From Metasolibacillus meyeri (GTDB lineage: Bacteria > Bacillota > Bacilli > Bacillales_A > Planococcaceae): DNA of 45,486 nt. This document shows, in pieces, positions 19,055-26,915 of this stretch. The DNA lies in NCBI RefSeq assembly GCF_003049505.1, contig NZ_PYWN01000041.1, forward strand, positions 1 to 45,486, given 5' to 3'. Position 1 is the stretch's first letter. Every line of letters starts with the position of its first letter. The notes below the pieces were generated by a model. The model had not been told where the DNA came from and did not search any database. It saw nothing but the letters and a program-made list of their open reading frames with translations. Position numbers and translations under genes: made by a program.

Positions 19055-19378
19055 TTATTTATAACTGAAAATACCTACTCCGATAAGAACTACTATCGTT
19101 CCCAATAGTGTTTTCTTACCCATCTTTTCTTTTAAAAAAAGGAATGAAAACAATCCTGTTACAATAAAATTAAACGCAAGAATAATTGTGAAATACTTCA
19201 TAGAAATATATTTTAATATATATATCGTTAAAATTGTACTAACTAAAAAAAGGCCATATGCCGAACATAAGTATATGTACATCATTTTCCTATTGAGTTT
19301 TTTTAATGCAGCTTGTTTCATCAATATTTGTCCAGAAGCATTAATAATAGGTAACAAAATAGCTATGAAAATATACAT
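19055..19378 (-). CDS. Small EamA/SMR-type membrane protein (ArnE/ArnF-like subunit)
   Basis: Very hydrophobic 107-residue protein with four predicted helices, close to the size of EmrE-type transporters. The helix-1 segment LLPIINASGQILMKQAALKKL resembles the Q-x-x-x-K region of EamA/SMR proteins. It follows a second small four-helix protein by 3 bp. Paired genes of this kind (ArnE/ArnF) flip undecaprenyl-phosphate aminoarabinose in enterobacteria. Here the pair could flip an undecaprenyl-phosphate-linked sugar made by the GtrB-like enzyme at 21121. A drug-efflux role is possible but less likely in this context. Confidence 0.72.
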   Translation of the reverse strand: MYIFIAILLPIINASGQILMKQAALKKLNRKMMYIYLCSAYGLFLVSTILTIYILKYISMKYFTIILAFNFIVTGLFSFLFLKEKMGKKTLLGTIVVLIGVGIFSYK

Positions 19379-19381
19379 TTT

Positions 19382-19759
19382 TCAACTACTCTCCTCTAGG
19401 CTAATGATATATATACCTATTAATATAATCGAGGTTCCTAGTATATTATTCAAAGAGATTGGCTCGTTAAAAAGGAAATATGTATAAATTAATATAAATA
19501 CATAGATTAAACCTGTATATGGATAAGCTTTAGATAAATTCATATACTCTAGTGTTTTTTGCCAAAAAAACGCTTGTAGCACTAAACAAAAAAGAGAAGC
19601 TATATAATAAGGATTAAAAATATAATTAATTATACTGTTATCCTCTATATGTAAAGCTGCCAATTTACTAAAAATAAACGATACAGATTGAAAGAATATA
19701 CTCAAAAAAATAAAAATATATCTAAATTTTTCTTTTATCAATGGTATCAACTCTCTCAA
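19382..19759 (-). CDS. Small EamA/SMR-type membrane protein (partner of the next gene)
   Basis: Protein of 125 residues with four hydrophobic helices (FIFLSIFFQSVSFIFS, YIASLFCLVLQAFFW, GLIYVFILIYTYFLF, ILGTSIILIGIYIISL). The order, including SKAYPYTGLIYVF and FNEPISLNNILGTSIILIGI, is the EamA half-repeat pattern. The probable partner gene starts 3 bp downstream, consistent with a heterodimeric transporter. The annotated start is TTG without a strong ribosome-binding site; a later TTG (MIKEKFRYIF) is possible. See the partner for the inferred flippase role. Confidence 0.7.
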   Translation of the reverse strand: MRELIPLIKEKFRYIFIFLSIFFQSVSFIFSKLAALHIEDNSIINYIFNPYYIASLFCLVLQAFFWQKTLEYMNLSKAYPYTGLIYVFILIYTYFLFNEPISLNNILGTSIILIGIYIISLEESS

Positions 19760-19818
19760 TCTTTAGATGTTTTAAAACTTTAGATATAATAAGGTATGCC
19801 TTTACCATACATAAAAAA

Positions 19819-20520
19819 TTAGTCTGTTATATCTCTCCAACCCCAAATATAATAGGGAGCATCAGGACCTTTATGGAAAATTAAATCTAATATACTAACT
19901 CCATGTTCAAATGGCGCATGAAATTGTTCGTATTCAGGATAGTTTGAATAATCCTTGTAAACCAAATGTATACCATTCTCAATAAATAACGAATCATCAT
20001 TATAATTTTTAGCTGCTGGACCAGATATATACGTCTCTCCATTAACAGTATTAACTAGGCTAATAACCTTCTCTTGTTTCTTACCATCTTGTTCTAATTC
20101 AGAACTGTTCATAAATATTGTTTTTATATTTAATATTTCTTTAGCAATCATTTTGATAATATATTGATTCATAACTGAGAGATTGGTCCATTCTTTATTT
20201 AAATAAATATCCTCAAATAATGCTCTATATTCCCCAAAATAAGCAGCATCCTTATAATTTATTTCTATTTTATTCCAGTGTTCTTTTTGCCAATTTGAAT
20301 TTTTTAATTCGACTTCATTTATTAATCTATTTAAATTAGAGCCTGTAGGAATAGTTAACCAACTAGCCCCATTAGAAGTCTTTATTTTATTTCTATTCCG
20401 CCAATCATTTTTAGTATATTGAACATCATCCAAAAAAATAAAAATATCTGAATCGTTTATAATATCAAAATATCCCTTCCAAGGAATATAATTCGATTGT
20501 ATAATCGCAACTTTAGTCAT
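19819..20520 (-). CDS. WbqC-like family protein
   Basis: Protein of 233 residues that starts with the WbqC hallmark VAIIQSNYIPWKGYFDIIN, continues with FLDDVQYTKNDWRNRNKIK and ends near a GWRDI tail. The biochemical role of the family is not settled. It is repeatedly found in polysaccharide clusters with sugar aminotransferases and acyltransferases, as here, so a role in modifying the amino group of the sugar is plausible but unproven. The ATG start has GGAAAG upstream. The stop of the hexapeptide acyltransferase gene lies 2 bp away, so these are co-translated. Confidence 0.85.
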   Translation of the reverse strand: MTKVAIIQSNYIPWKGYFDIINDSDIFIFLDDVQYTKNDWRNRNKIKTSNGASWLTIPTGSNLNRLINEVELKNSNWQKEHWNKIEINYKDAAYFGEYRALFEDIYLNKEWTNLSVMNQYIIKMIAKEILNIKTIFMNSSELEQDGKKQEKVISLVNTVNGETYISGPAAKNYNDDSLFIENGIHLVYKDYSNYPEYEQFHAPFEHGVSILDLIFHKGPDAPYYIWGWRDITD

Positions 20521-20522
20521 AA

Positions 20523-21104
20523 TTAACTTTCCACCTGTTTTTTCTTATAGTATAAGCTCCCTGCTTTAACAAATGTATTAGCAGGAACATTCAAATGATT
20601 TACTATTACTGCGCCAGCTCCAATAAAACAATTCTCTCCAACATTAACAAATCCACAAATCGTACTTGACGGGGACAAAAAGCAATTATTGGAGACTTCA
20701 CTATCATGATTTACTATTGAACCTGGCCACATTACAACCAAATCATTTATTTTAGCATTCAGCTCAACTATAGCTCCAGCCATGATAATATTGCCTTCAC
20801 CTATAACACTTTTTGAATCAACTATTGCTTTAGGATGTATCAAATTTATAGATTCATAATAATTATTTCTAATTTTCTGTTGAATTTCCCATCTTGCTTT
20901 AAGATTATTATAGCCTATACCATTAACTATTTTATATTCTTTATATGAATATTTGTTTATAACATCTTCAAAGGTACCAAGTACGGATTCACCTATCGGA
21001 TTTAAGTCATCTATAAAACCAATAAATTTATGTCCACAAATCTCAATTAAATTTTTTACAATATGTGCAAATTCTTTTGACCCATAAACAATCACTTTTT
21101 CCAA
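20523..21104 (-). CDS. NeuD/PglD-like hexapeptide-repeat acyltransferase
   Basis: Sugar acyltransferase of 193 residues. The N-terminal third is a small Rossmann-like nucleotide-sugar-binding domain (VIVYGSKEFAHIV, then FIGFIDD). The C-terminal left-handed beta-helix has hexapeptide repeats (SVIGEGNIIMAGAIV, VVMWPGSIVNHDSEVS, FVNVGENCFIGAGAVI) with the catalytic-type His in NHDSEV. Members of this family N-acetylate UDP- or dTDP-4-amino sugars (PglD, PerB-type) or O-acetylate sialic acids. With aminotransferase 2 in the same operon, a 4-amino-sugar substrate is the best inference. The TTG start is preceded by AAAGGAAG. Confidence 0.85.
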   Translation of the reverse strand: MEKVIVYGSKEFAHIVKNLIEICGHKFIGFIDDLNPIGESVLGTFEDVINKYSYKEYKIVNGIGYNNLKARWEIQQKIRNNYYESINLIHPKAIVDSKSVIGEGNIIMAGAIVELNAKINDLVVMWPGSIVNHDSEVSNNCFLSPSSTICGFVNVGENCFIGAGAVIVNHLNVPANTFVKAGSLYYKKKQVES

Positions 21105-21120
21105 ATTACTTAACTTCCTT

Positions 21121-22056
21121 TCAAGTATTTTTTCTATTTTCTAAATTGATTTTTTGACCTACCAAATACAATGGTTTTTTAGACGTTTTAAAATTAATTC
21201 TATAAATATATTCACCAATAACTCCAAGAACCATTAGCTGGATTCCACCAATAAATAATATTGCTGCCATAGTTGAAGCATAACCACTTACAGTTACTGC
21301 ACCAATAATTCTTTGTATTAAGATAATTACCACCCACACTAAACCAAACATTGACGTAAATAAACCTAGCCAAGAAGATAGTTTCAGAGGAATCTCAGAA
21401 AATGAGATCGAGATATTAATCGTGTGTTTTAAAAGTTTTGAGAAAGTGTAGTTACTTACTCCACTTTCTCTTTCAGAATGGGCCACTTTTAAAGTAGAAT
21501 AATTATTTGTAATCCAAGATAGATACCCATCTATAAATGGATAGGGTGAATCAAACTGTTGTAATTCTTTTGCAATACTACTTTTAATAATTCTAAAAGA
21601 TGTATATTCATAATTTAGACTTGGAATTGCCATTGTAAATAGTTTTCGTGCACAATGTGACGTAAAATTTCTCCACATTGAATGTGAACGTTCTTCAAAT
21701 ACACCGTATACCAAATCATAACCTTTTAATGCTTCTTCATATAGCCGAACTATATCTTCTGGATTTTGTTCTAAATCATCATCAATTGTAACTATCCATT
21801 GCCCTTTTGCTTGTGCTATACCACAAATTGTAGCAGCATGTTGTCCGAAATTTTTACTTAATTTCACGGCAGCTACTCTTGAATCTTGAGAAGTTATCTC
21901 TTGTAACACTTCCCAAGAGTTATCTCCTCCACAATCTTCTACAAAAATAATTTCAAATTGTTCTTTTAGAAATTCTAGAGAATTTATTAATTCTATATAT
22001 AATTTTTTTAAGTGTACAGATGATTTATACACAGGTACTATCACAGATATTTCCAT
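21121..22056 (-). CDS. GtrB-like GT2 glycosyltransferase with two C-terminal membrane helices
   Basis: GT2 enzyme of the undecaprenyl-phosphate sugar synthase type (GtrB/ArnC/YfdH). It shows MEISVIVPVYKSS, FVEDCGGDNSW, TIDDDLEQNPEDI (metal site), SFRIIKSSIA and two C-terminal helices (WLGLFTSMFGLVWVVIILI; MAAILFIGGIQLMVLGVIGEYI). The final IGEYIYRI is typical of the family. I prefer the ATG at 22056 with GGAG 8-9 bases upstream; the frame extends to an unsupported GTG at 22110. It would load a sugar onto undecaprenyl phosphate for export by a small flippase. With the EamA pair and the GT-C-like protein it forms a three-part decoration module. Confidence 0.87.
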   Translation of the reverse strand: MEISVIVPVYKSSVHLKKLYIELINSLEFLKEQFEIIFVEDCGGDNSWEVLQEITSQDSRVAAVKLSKNFGQHAATICGIAQAKGQWIVTIDDDLEQNPEDIVRLYEEALKGYDLVYGVFEERSHSMWRNFTSHCARKLFTMAIPSLNYEYTSFRIIKSSIAKELQQFDSPYPFIDGYLSWITNNYSTLKVAHSERESGVSNYTFSKLLKHTINISISFSEIPLKLSSWLGLFTSMFGLVWVVIILIQRIIGAVTVSGYASTMAAILFIGGIQLMVLGVIGEYIYRINFKTSKKPLYLVGQKINLENRKNT

Positions 22057-22318
22057 TCCATCACTCCATAAATAAACCTTATAAATATTGTCCTGGGTTT
22101 TCTTTTCCACATTTTATTAATATAAAATCAAATATACTCAAATTTACAATAGTCCTAACTTTGTTTAATTCCATTGAAAAACGCTTCCTCAAAACCTTCG
22201 ACCTTCTTCTGAAGCACTGTACAATACATCGGAAATATACCTCACCAATAAATGAGATGTAAAGCCGTATTCATTTACTCCTTATTGAAGCATATTTAGT
22301 AATCCAAGTTAAAAACAT

Positions 22319-24520
22319 TTAATCAAAGAAATCATACATTCCTTGAACATCTACTCCCCTTAAATCGTATAAAATATATTGAGGTGTTTCTATTTTTATT
22401 AACTGAACATCATTTTCTAGTATTTGAATCACATTTTTTACAGTTTCATAACCATCTGCCCTTTCTTGAGGGATAATAATACAATCAATCTTTGCCCACA
22501 AAATATAGCCAAGGAAGTCTTTTTCTGTAGCAATAATTTTTGAATTACCCAGATGATCAGATGCAATACCTTCAATATGCTCGAATCTTGTTGGTAGGTG
22601 ATTTAATGTTTGTGCCACTCCAAAACCAATTGTTCGTGTAATTTCTTTAGAGTTAAGTAAATAATCTTCAATAGCAACTAGTCCATTTACCTCCATTAAT
22701 GTCGCATTATTTTCTAAAGTATAAACATTTAAATTAGAGGAAAATTCTTGAGTACCCCATTTCCATGAAGGATGCGATACAAATGTTAAAGACAATTGAA
22801 AAGGTAAAAATACTGCCAAGCAAATATTTAACCATCTTCTCTGTTGTTTGTTTGAAGTCACATTCAACCAAACAAACAAAGCAATGAAAGAGAAAATTAT
22901 AGGGATCAAGAAATAATTTCCATCTCCTCCATTTCTCATAAAAGTGCCAAAGAATATTCCTACTAATGTAATCGGGGTCATAAATATAATTAACCCTACC
23001 ATTTCTCTCTTTAATTTTCTACTTTCTTTGAATATCAAAAAGACTACCGATACTAAAAACATAAATGCAGTCACATTGCCTACCCAAAGCATTATTATAT
23101 GACCAAAATCGGCTGGGTCAAATAGTAATTTATACCATCTAATTGACATTTCTGTGAATACAGTATGTACTTCTAATCCATCAACACTATGCTCTGAAGT
23201 AACAGGATACTTCGCCTTGAATCCCATTTTATTCCACAAACCTAAACCTGCTGGGTAGACAGGATATCCAGTTAACTTAAATGTTCTGTAACAAGTAAAT
23301 AACAAAACAAATATAGAAACCAATAAAATCCATAAATAAGATTTAATTTGTACAAGAGTATTGAATATTGATAATTGCTTCCTAAAATAAATCATTATTA
23401 ATAGAAAACCTATTAAAATTATAGGAACATATAAAAAGCTAGTTGATTTTCCTCCTAAAGAAATAATTAGTGATGAAAATCCAAATATCAAGCTTTCATT
23501 ATTTTGCTTGTAGATAAAATTTAATAATTGGTAAACACCAAATACTATAAAGAAAACAGAAAAAATATCTGGTTTTGCTGTAGCTGAAATATTAGCAATG
23601 GCAGGGATGCTACATAATACTAGTGTCCCAATTAAAGATACAAATCTATTTTCTAAAAATAAATTTATTAATTTATAGATAATAATCATAGTCATGATAA
23701 AGAAAGTAATATTAATTGAGTAAATAAAACTATAATCCTTTAAGTTACTTAGTGGTAAAGTAAAAAGCTCGAACAGTTTTGGGTAAAAGTGTATAAATTG
23801 AACTAGACCTAAATTGTCAAAAAATGAATTTTCCCCCACTAAAACATACTCTGGTCTTAATCCATACCAAATAGAATCATAATCTATTGCGCGATTGGAC
23901 TTTACAAACAACGTTAATATCATAACAGTTAATACAGAGAGTATACCTTTTTCTCTAAGAGAAAACATCTGTATTTGTTTAATTAAAAATAAAGAAAACG
24001 GCTTATTAAATCCATTTAAAAGGCTAAACAAAAATAATAATATAGTTATTACTCTAACGTTATTTATGGTACCTAACCCTAAACCTGAAAAAGTCAAAAC
24101 AATTATTCCCCAAATTATAAAGCCTACAAAAAAAGCTCTTAAATAATAAATAAGGCTATCATCATTTAAACTTTTTTGATAATATTTTTTAGTAATAAAA
24201 ATACCTATTGATATAATTACTTCAAAATATAAAACTGCTGCCAGTACAGGTAATAGAAGATTAGTATTCATTAAATACAAAATAGTAACCAAACAAATTA
24301 AAAAAAGCCTATATTTTTTTGAAACAAATCTACTTATTACTAAAAAACTTAATAAAATTAATATTGTTTGAATAAACCCTTCGATAGTCTCTGGTTGTTT
24401 CAAGTGCCATTTATATACATCAATTAATATATTTTCAAAAACAATTATTTGCATTAATAAAGCAATTATAGCGAAGAAAACAAAAAAATATGCTTTTTTA
24501 TTAATAGAGAAGTTCAACAA
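22319..24520 (-). CDS. Large polytopic membrane protein, GT-C-like glycosyltransferase candidate
   Basis: Protein of 733 residues with at least twelve hydrophobic helices and a soluble C-terminal tail (about 590-733). A loop after the early helices carries acidic residues in RAIDYDSIWYGLRPEYVL, in the position of the catalytic aspartates of GT-C enzymes. GKSTSFLYVPIILIG and ISATAKPDIFSVFF are further polar spots in helices. Overall topology resembles lipid-phosphate-sugar-dependent glycosyltransferases. It sits directly before the GtrB-like gene in the operon, which suggests that it uses the lipid-linked sugar made and flipped by its neighbours. TTG start(s) with GAGGGAG upstream. Exact family unknown. 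Confidence 0.62.
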   Translation of the reverse strand: MLNFSINKKAYFFVFFAIIALLMQIIVFENILIDVYKWHLKQPETIEGFIQTILILLSFLVISRFVSKKYRLFLICLVTILYLMNTNLLLPVLAAVLYFEVIISIGIFITKKYYQKSLNDDSLIYYLRAFFVGFIIWGIIVLTFSGLGLGTINNVRVITILLFLFSLLNGFNKPFSLFLIKQIQMFSLREKGILSVLTVMILTLFVKSNRAIDYDSIWYGLRPEYVLVGENSFFDNLGLVQFIHFYPKLFELFTLPLSNLKDYSFIYSINITFFIMTMIIIYKLINLFLENRFVSLIGTLVLCSIPAIANISATAKPDIFSVFFIVFGVYQLLNFIYKQNNESLIFGFSSLIISLGGKSTSFLYVPIILIGFLLIMIYFRKQLSIFNTLVQIKSYLWILLVSIFVLLFTCYRTFKLTGYPVYPAGLGLWNKMGFKAKYPVTSEHSVDGLEVHTVFTEMSIRWYKLLFDPADFGHIIMLWVGNVTAFMFLVSVVFLIFKESRKLKREMVGLIIFMTPITLVGIFFGTFMRNGGDGNYFLIPIIFSFIALFVWLNVTSNKQQRRWLNICLAVFLPFQLSLTFVSHPSWKWGTQEFSSNLNVYTLENNATLMEVNGLVAIEDYLLNSKEITRTIGFGVAQTLNHLPTRFEHIEGIASDHLGNSKIIATEKDFLGYILWAKIDCIIIPQERADGYETVKNVIQILENDVQLIKIETPQYILYDLRGVDVQGMYDFFD

Positions 24521-24558
24521 TAATTATCTCCCTCTTTTTTAATATTTAATAATAGGCT

Positions 24559-25674
24559 CTATACATGAGAAACTATTATCTCGTCTAACATTTTTAATAC
24601 GTTGTTCCAATCATATATATCGCTATTCTGTTTAATATCTTGATTCTCTTTATTATAAATAAGCTCTAGGCTTTTTCGTATATTTATAATATCATTCGGA
24701 TTACAATATATTGCAGTGTCACTGAAATATTCTTTTACTGGTTCAGTATTAGATACTATTATCGGTATACTAAGAGCTTTAGCCTCTAAAGAAGCCAACC
24801 CTGGTGTCTCAATAAAGCTAGGCTGAATATGTCCTTTACTACTTTTCATAATTTTAAAAACTTCTTCTTGAGGAAGATGTTCTAAAAAATATATATTCGA
24901 TCCAGATATAGACTTTATCTTTTTAAAATAATAGTCATACCCATATGATGCTTTACCAACTAAAACAATATTAATATTCCCTAGATTAGCGGCTTTCACC
25001 AGATTTAATTGATTCTTTCTTGGACCAATACCACCTACACAACATATATAACTATCAGGTAAATTATATTTTCCTTTTATTAAATCATCTTGCTCTATGC
25101 TTTCTAATTTTTTAAAATCAATACCATTATAAATTACTTTTATATTTTTATTTAATTGGTTCAAATTAAAATTATCATTTAAATGGTCCCATTCTGCATA
25201 TGAATTAGGACATACAAAATAAGCATTTTTCAAAAGACTTTTGATACATTTTTTTATATTAAATAGCTCGGTATTTTTAATACCAAAAAAAACCATAATC
25301 TCTGCATTATTCTCTTTAAATTTAGACGCTCTAATGTATGATTTTAAAAAACTAGGCATTATTTTTTTAGCTAACATTTTCACATTAAATTGGGTAGGCA
25401 TTTTTAAAGAATCTAAATTCCAATAAACAGGAAAAAGAATATATGGCTTATTATATTTTTCGCATGCCTTCATACATACATATGCTTCTAATGGATTAGT
25501 TAAATTAAAAATAAAAATATAATTATATTCACTTAAGTTTTCCAAAGGATTATTACTTACTTTAACATCATAATTATGTTTAATTAAAAAATCTCTTATT
25601 GCATTAATTTGAATCGTATCTCCACCTGGAAATGTTGAAGAGTTCATGCGGTCAAAAATTAGAATTTTTCTCAT
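24559..25674 (-). CDS. GT4 family glycosyltransferase
   Basis: GT-B fold retaining glycosyltransferase (about 371 aa). The N-terminal domain begins RKILIFDRMNSSTFPGGDT, with a glycine-rich acceptor loop. The C-terminal domain has YICCVGGIGPRKNQLNLVKAA and the nucleotide-binding PSFIETPGLASLEAKALSIP, which holds the E-x7-E motif. I take the ATG at 25674 because GAGAGGAAAT lies directly upstream; the frame extends to a TTG at 25686 that would include this site and overlap the preceding gene. The AT content is very high here, unlike the pgi-pgm end of the window, as is common for horizontally acquired glycan genes. Substrate unknown. Confidence 0.83.
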   Translation of the reverse strand: MRKILIFDRMNSSTFPGGDTIQINAIRDFLIKHNYDVKVSNNPLENLSEYNYIFIFNLTNPLEAYVCMKACEKYNKPYILFPVYWNLDSLKMPTQFNVKMLAKKIMPSFLKSYIRASKFKENNAEIMVFFGIKNTELFNIKKCIKSLLKNAYFVCPNSYAEWDHLNDNFNLNQLNKNIKVIYNGIDFKKLESIEQDDLIKGKYNLPDSYICCVGGIGPRKNQLNLVKAANLGNINIVLVGKASYGYDYYFKKIKSISGSNIYFLEHLPQEEVFKIMKSSKGHIQPSFIETPGLASLEAKALSIPIIVSNTEPVKEYFSDTAIYCNPNDIINIRKSLELIYNKENQDIKQNSDIYDWNNVLKMLDEIIVSHV

Positions 25675-25682
25675 ATTTCCTC

Positions 25683-26900
25683 TCAAATATATTCAAGTAT
25701 TTTCTTTACACGTTTTTCCCAAGTATGCTTTTCTGCAATCTTTTTCAATGTTTGAAGTTGTTCGTTCCCTTTTAGCTCCAAAGCCTTTTGTATTTGCTCT
25801 TCAAACTCTTCCTTTGTTTGCCCAACAAAGACACCTTCTATGTCTAAAACTTCAGGTAAAGGAGCACTAACTACATTTTTCCCTCCAGCTAAGTATTCAA
25901 ACACTTTAACTGGGGAGGTATTTAATGTTATATCATTTAATATAAAAGGCAAAATAGCAACGTCAAATGAGTTAAGTAAATATGGGATTCGATCGTAGGA
26001 TATACGTTCTAATATTTTTATGTTATCGAACTCCTTTAACTTTTTAACTTTATTTTCAACGGTAGGGTATACTTCTCCTACTAATGCAATTATCCATTGA
26101 GGGTTTAAAGTCGCCAAATATTCAATAGTTTCAAAATCAAACCATTCTGCTATAGCACCATAATAGCCTATAATTTTTTTCTCTTGATTTTTTATTTCTT
26201 CTAAATTAGGCCAATTAAATTTTTTATATTCATGGAAATCCTCTATCGCCACAGCATTTGGAACGTATAATATTTCTTTTTCAAAACGATTTAAACTATT
26301 TTCTATCGTTTTTGCAGTTGCTAATAAACAATTGGAACTTTGAATAGATTCTTCAAAGTCACTTAAAATAGTATCATAAGTATCGAATGTTTCGATAAAG
26401 TCTATACAATCATAAATTCTATACATATCTTTGTGCACATAATTCCAACTATTGATTGTTTTTAATTGATGCGGCCAGTATTGCCATATATATAATTGCT
26501 GATTTATAAGAGCTTCTATTAAATATTTACCTTCTACATTATCGTTAAATAAATAAAGATTAGGCTCTACTTCTAAAATACCCCTCACATTCCAATCGGG
26601 TTCATGCGGAAACGAAGTATCTACCAGATAAAAGACAATATGACCTTCTTTAGCCAATGCTCTAGCTAATTGTTGAGGTCTTTGAAACATATATCCCCAC
26701 GGACAAGATGGAGAAGGGAAAATAAAAATTTTCCCTTTATGATTATCTAAAGTTAGTAAAATCTCATCTTTAATTTTCGAGGATGCCGGAAACCTTAAGA
26801 GTGCTCCCTTAAGGTCCCTAGGCAGTTTATGGATTAGTTTTCTTCTTATTACTACAGGCTTGTTTTTAAATAATTTAGAAAACTTTTTTATAATTTTCAT
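25683..26900 (-). CDS. TuaH-like GT-B glycosyltransferase
   Basis: Protein of 405 residues. The N-terminal region has FPSPSCPWGYMFQRPQQLAR, the F/W-x-R-P-Q-Q signature of TuaH-like glycosyltransferases, and YDCIDF, a conserved acidic loop. The C-terminal domain has IGYYGAIAEWFDFETIEYLA, VGEVYP, LPFILNDITLNTSPVKVFEYLAGGK and LPEV, the donor-binding side. It is clearly paralogous to the N-terminal half of the next-upstream bifunctional enzyme (26916-29540), which shows the same order of motifs. It has an ATG start with GGAG. Likely cytosolic face of the membrane; donor and acceptor unknown. Confidence 0.83.
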   Translation of the reverse strand: MKIIKKFSKLFKNKPVVIRRKLIHKLPRDLKGALLRFPASSKIKDEILLTLDNHKGKIFIFPSPSCPWGYMFQRPQQLARALAKEGHIVFYLVDTSFPHEPDWNVRGILEVEPNLYLFNDNVEGKYLIEALINQQLYIWQYWPHQLKTINSWNYVHKDMYRIYDCIDFIETFDTYDTILSDFEESIQSSNCLLATAKTIENSLNRFEKEILYVPNAVAIEDFHEYKKFNWPNLEEIKNQEKKIIGYYGAIAEWFDFETIEYLATLNPQWIIALVGEVYPTVENKVKKLKEFDNIKILERISYDRIPYLLNSFDVAILPFILNDITLNTSPVKVFEYLAGGKNVVSAPLPEVLDIEGVFVGQTKEEFEEQIQKALELKGNEQLQTLKKIAEKHTWEKRVKKILEYI

Positions 26901-26915
26901 GAAAACTCCAATCCT

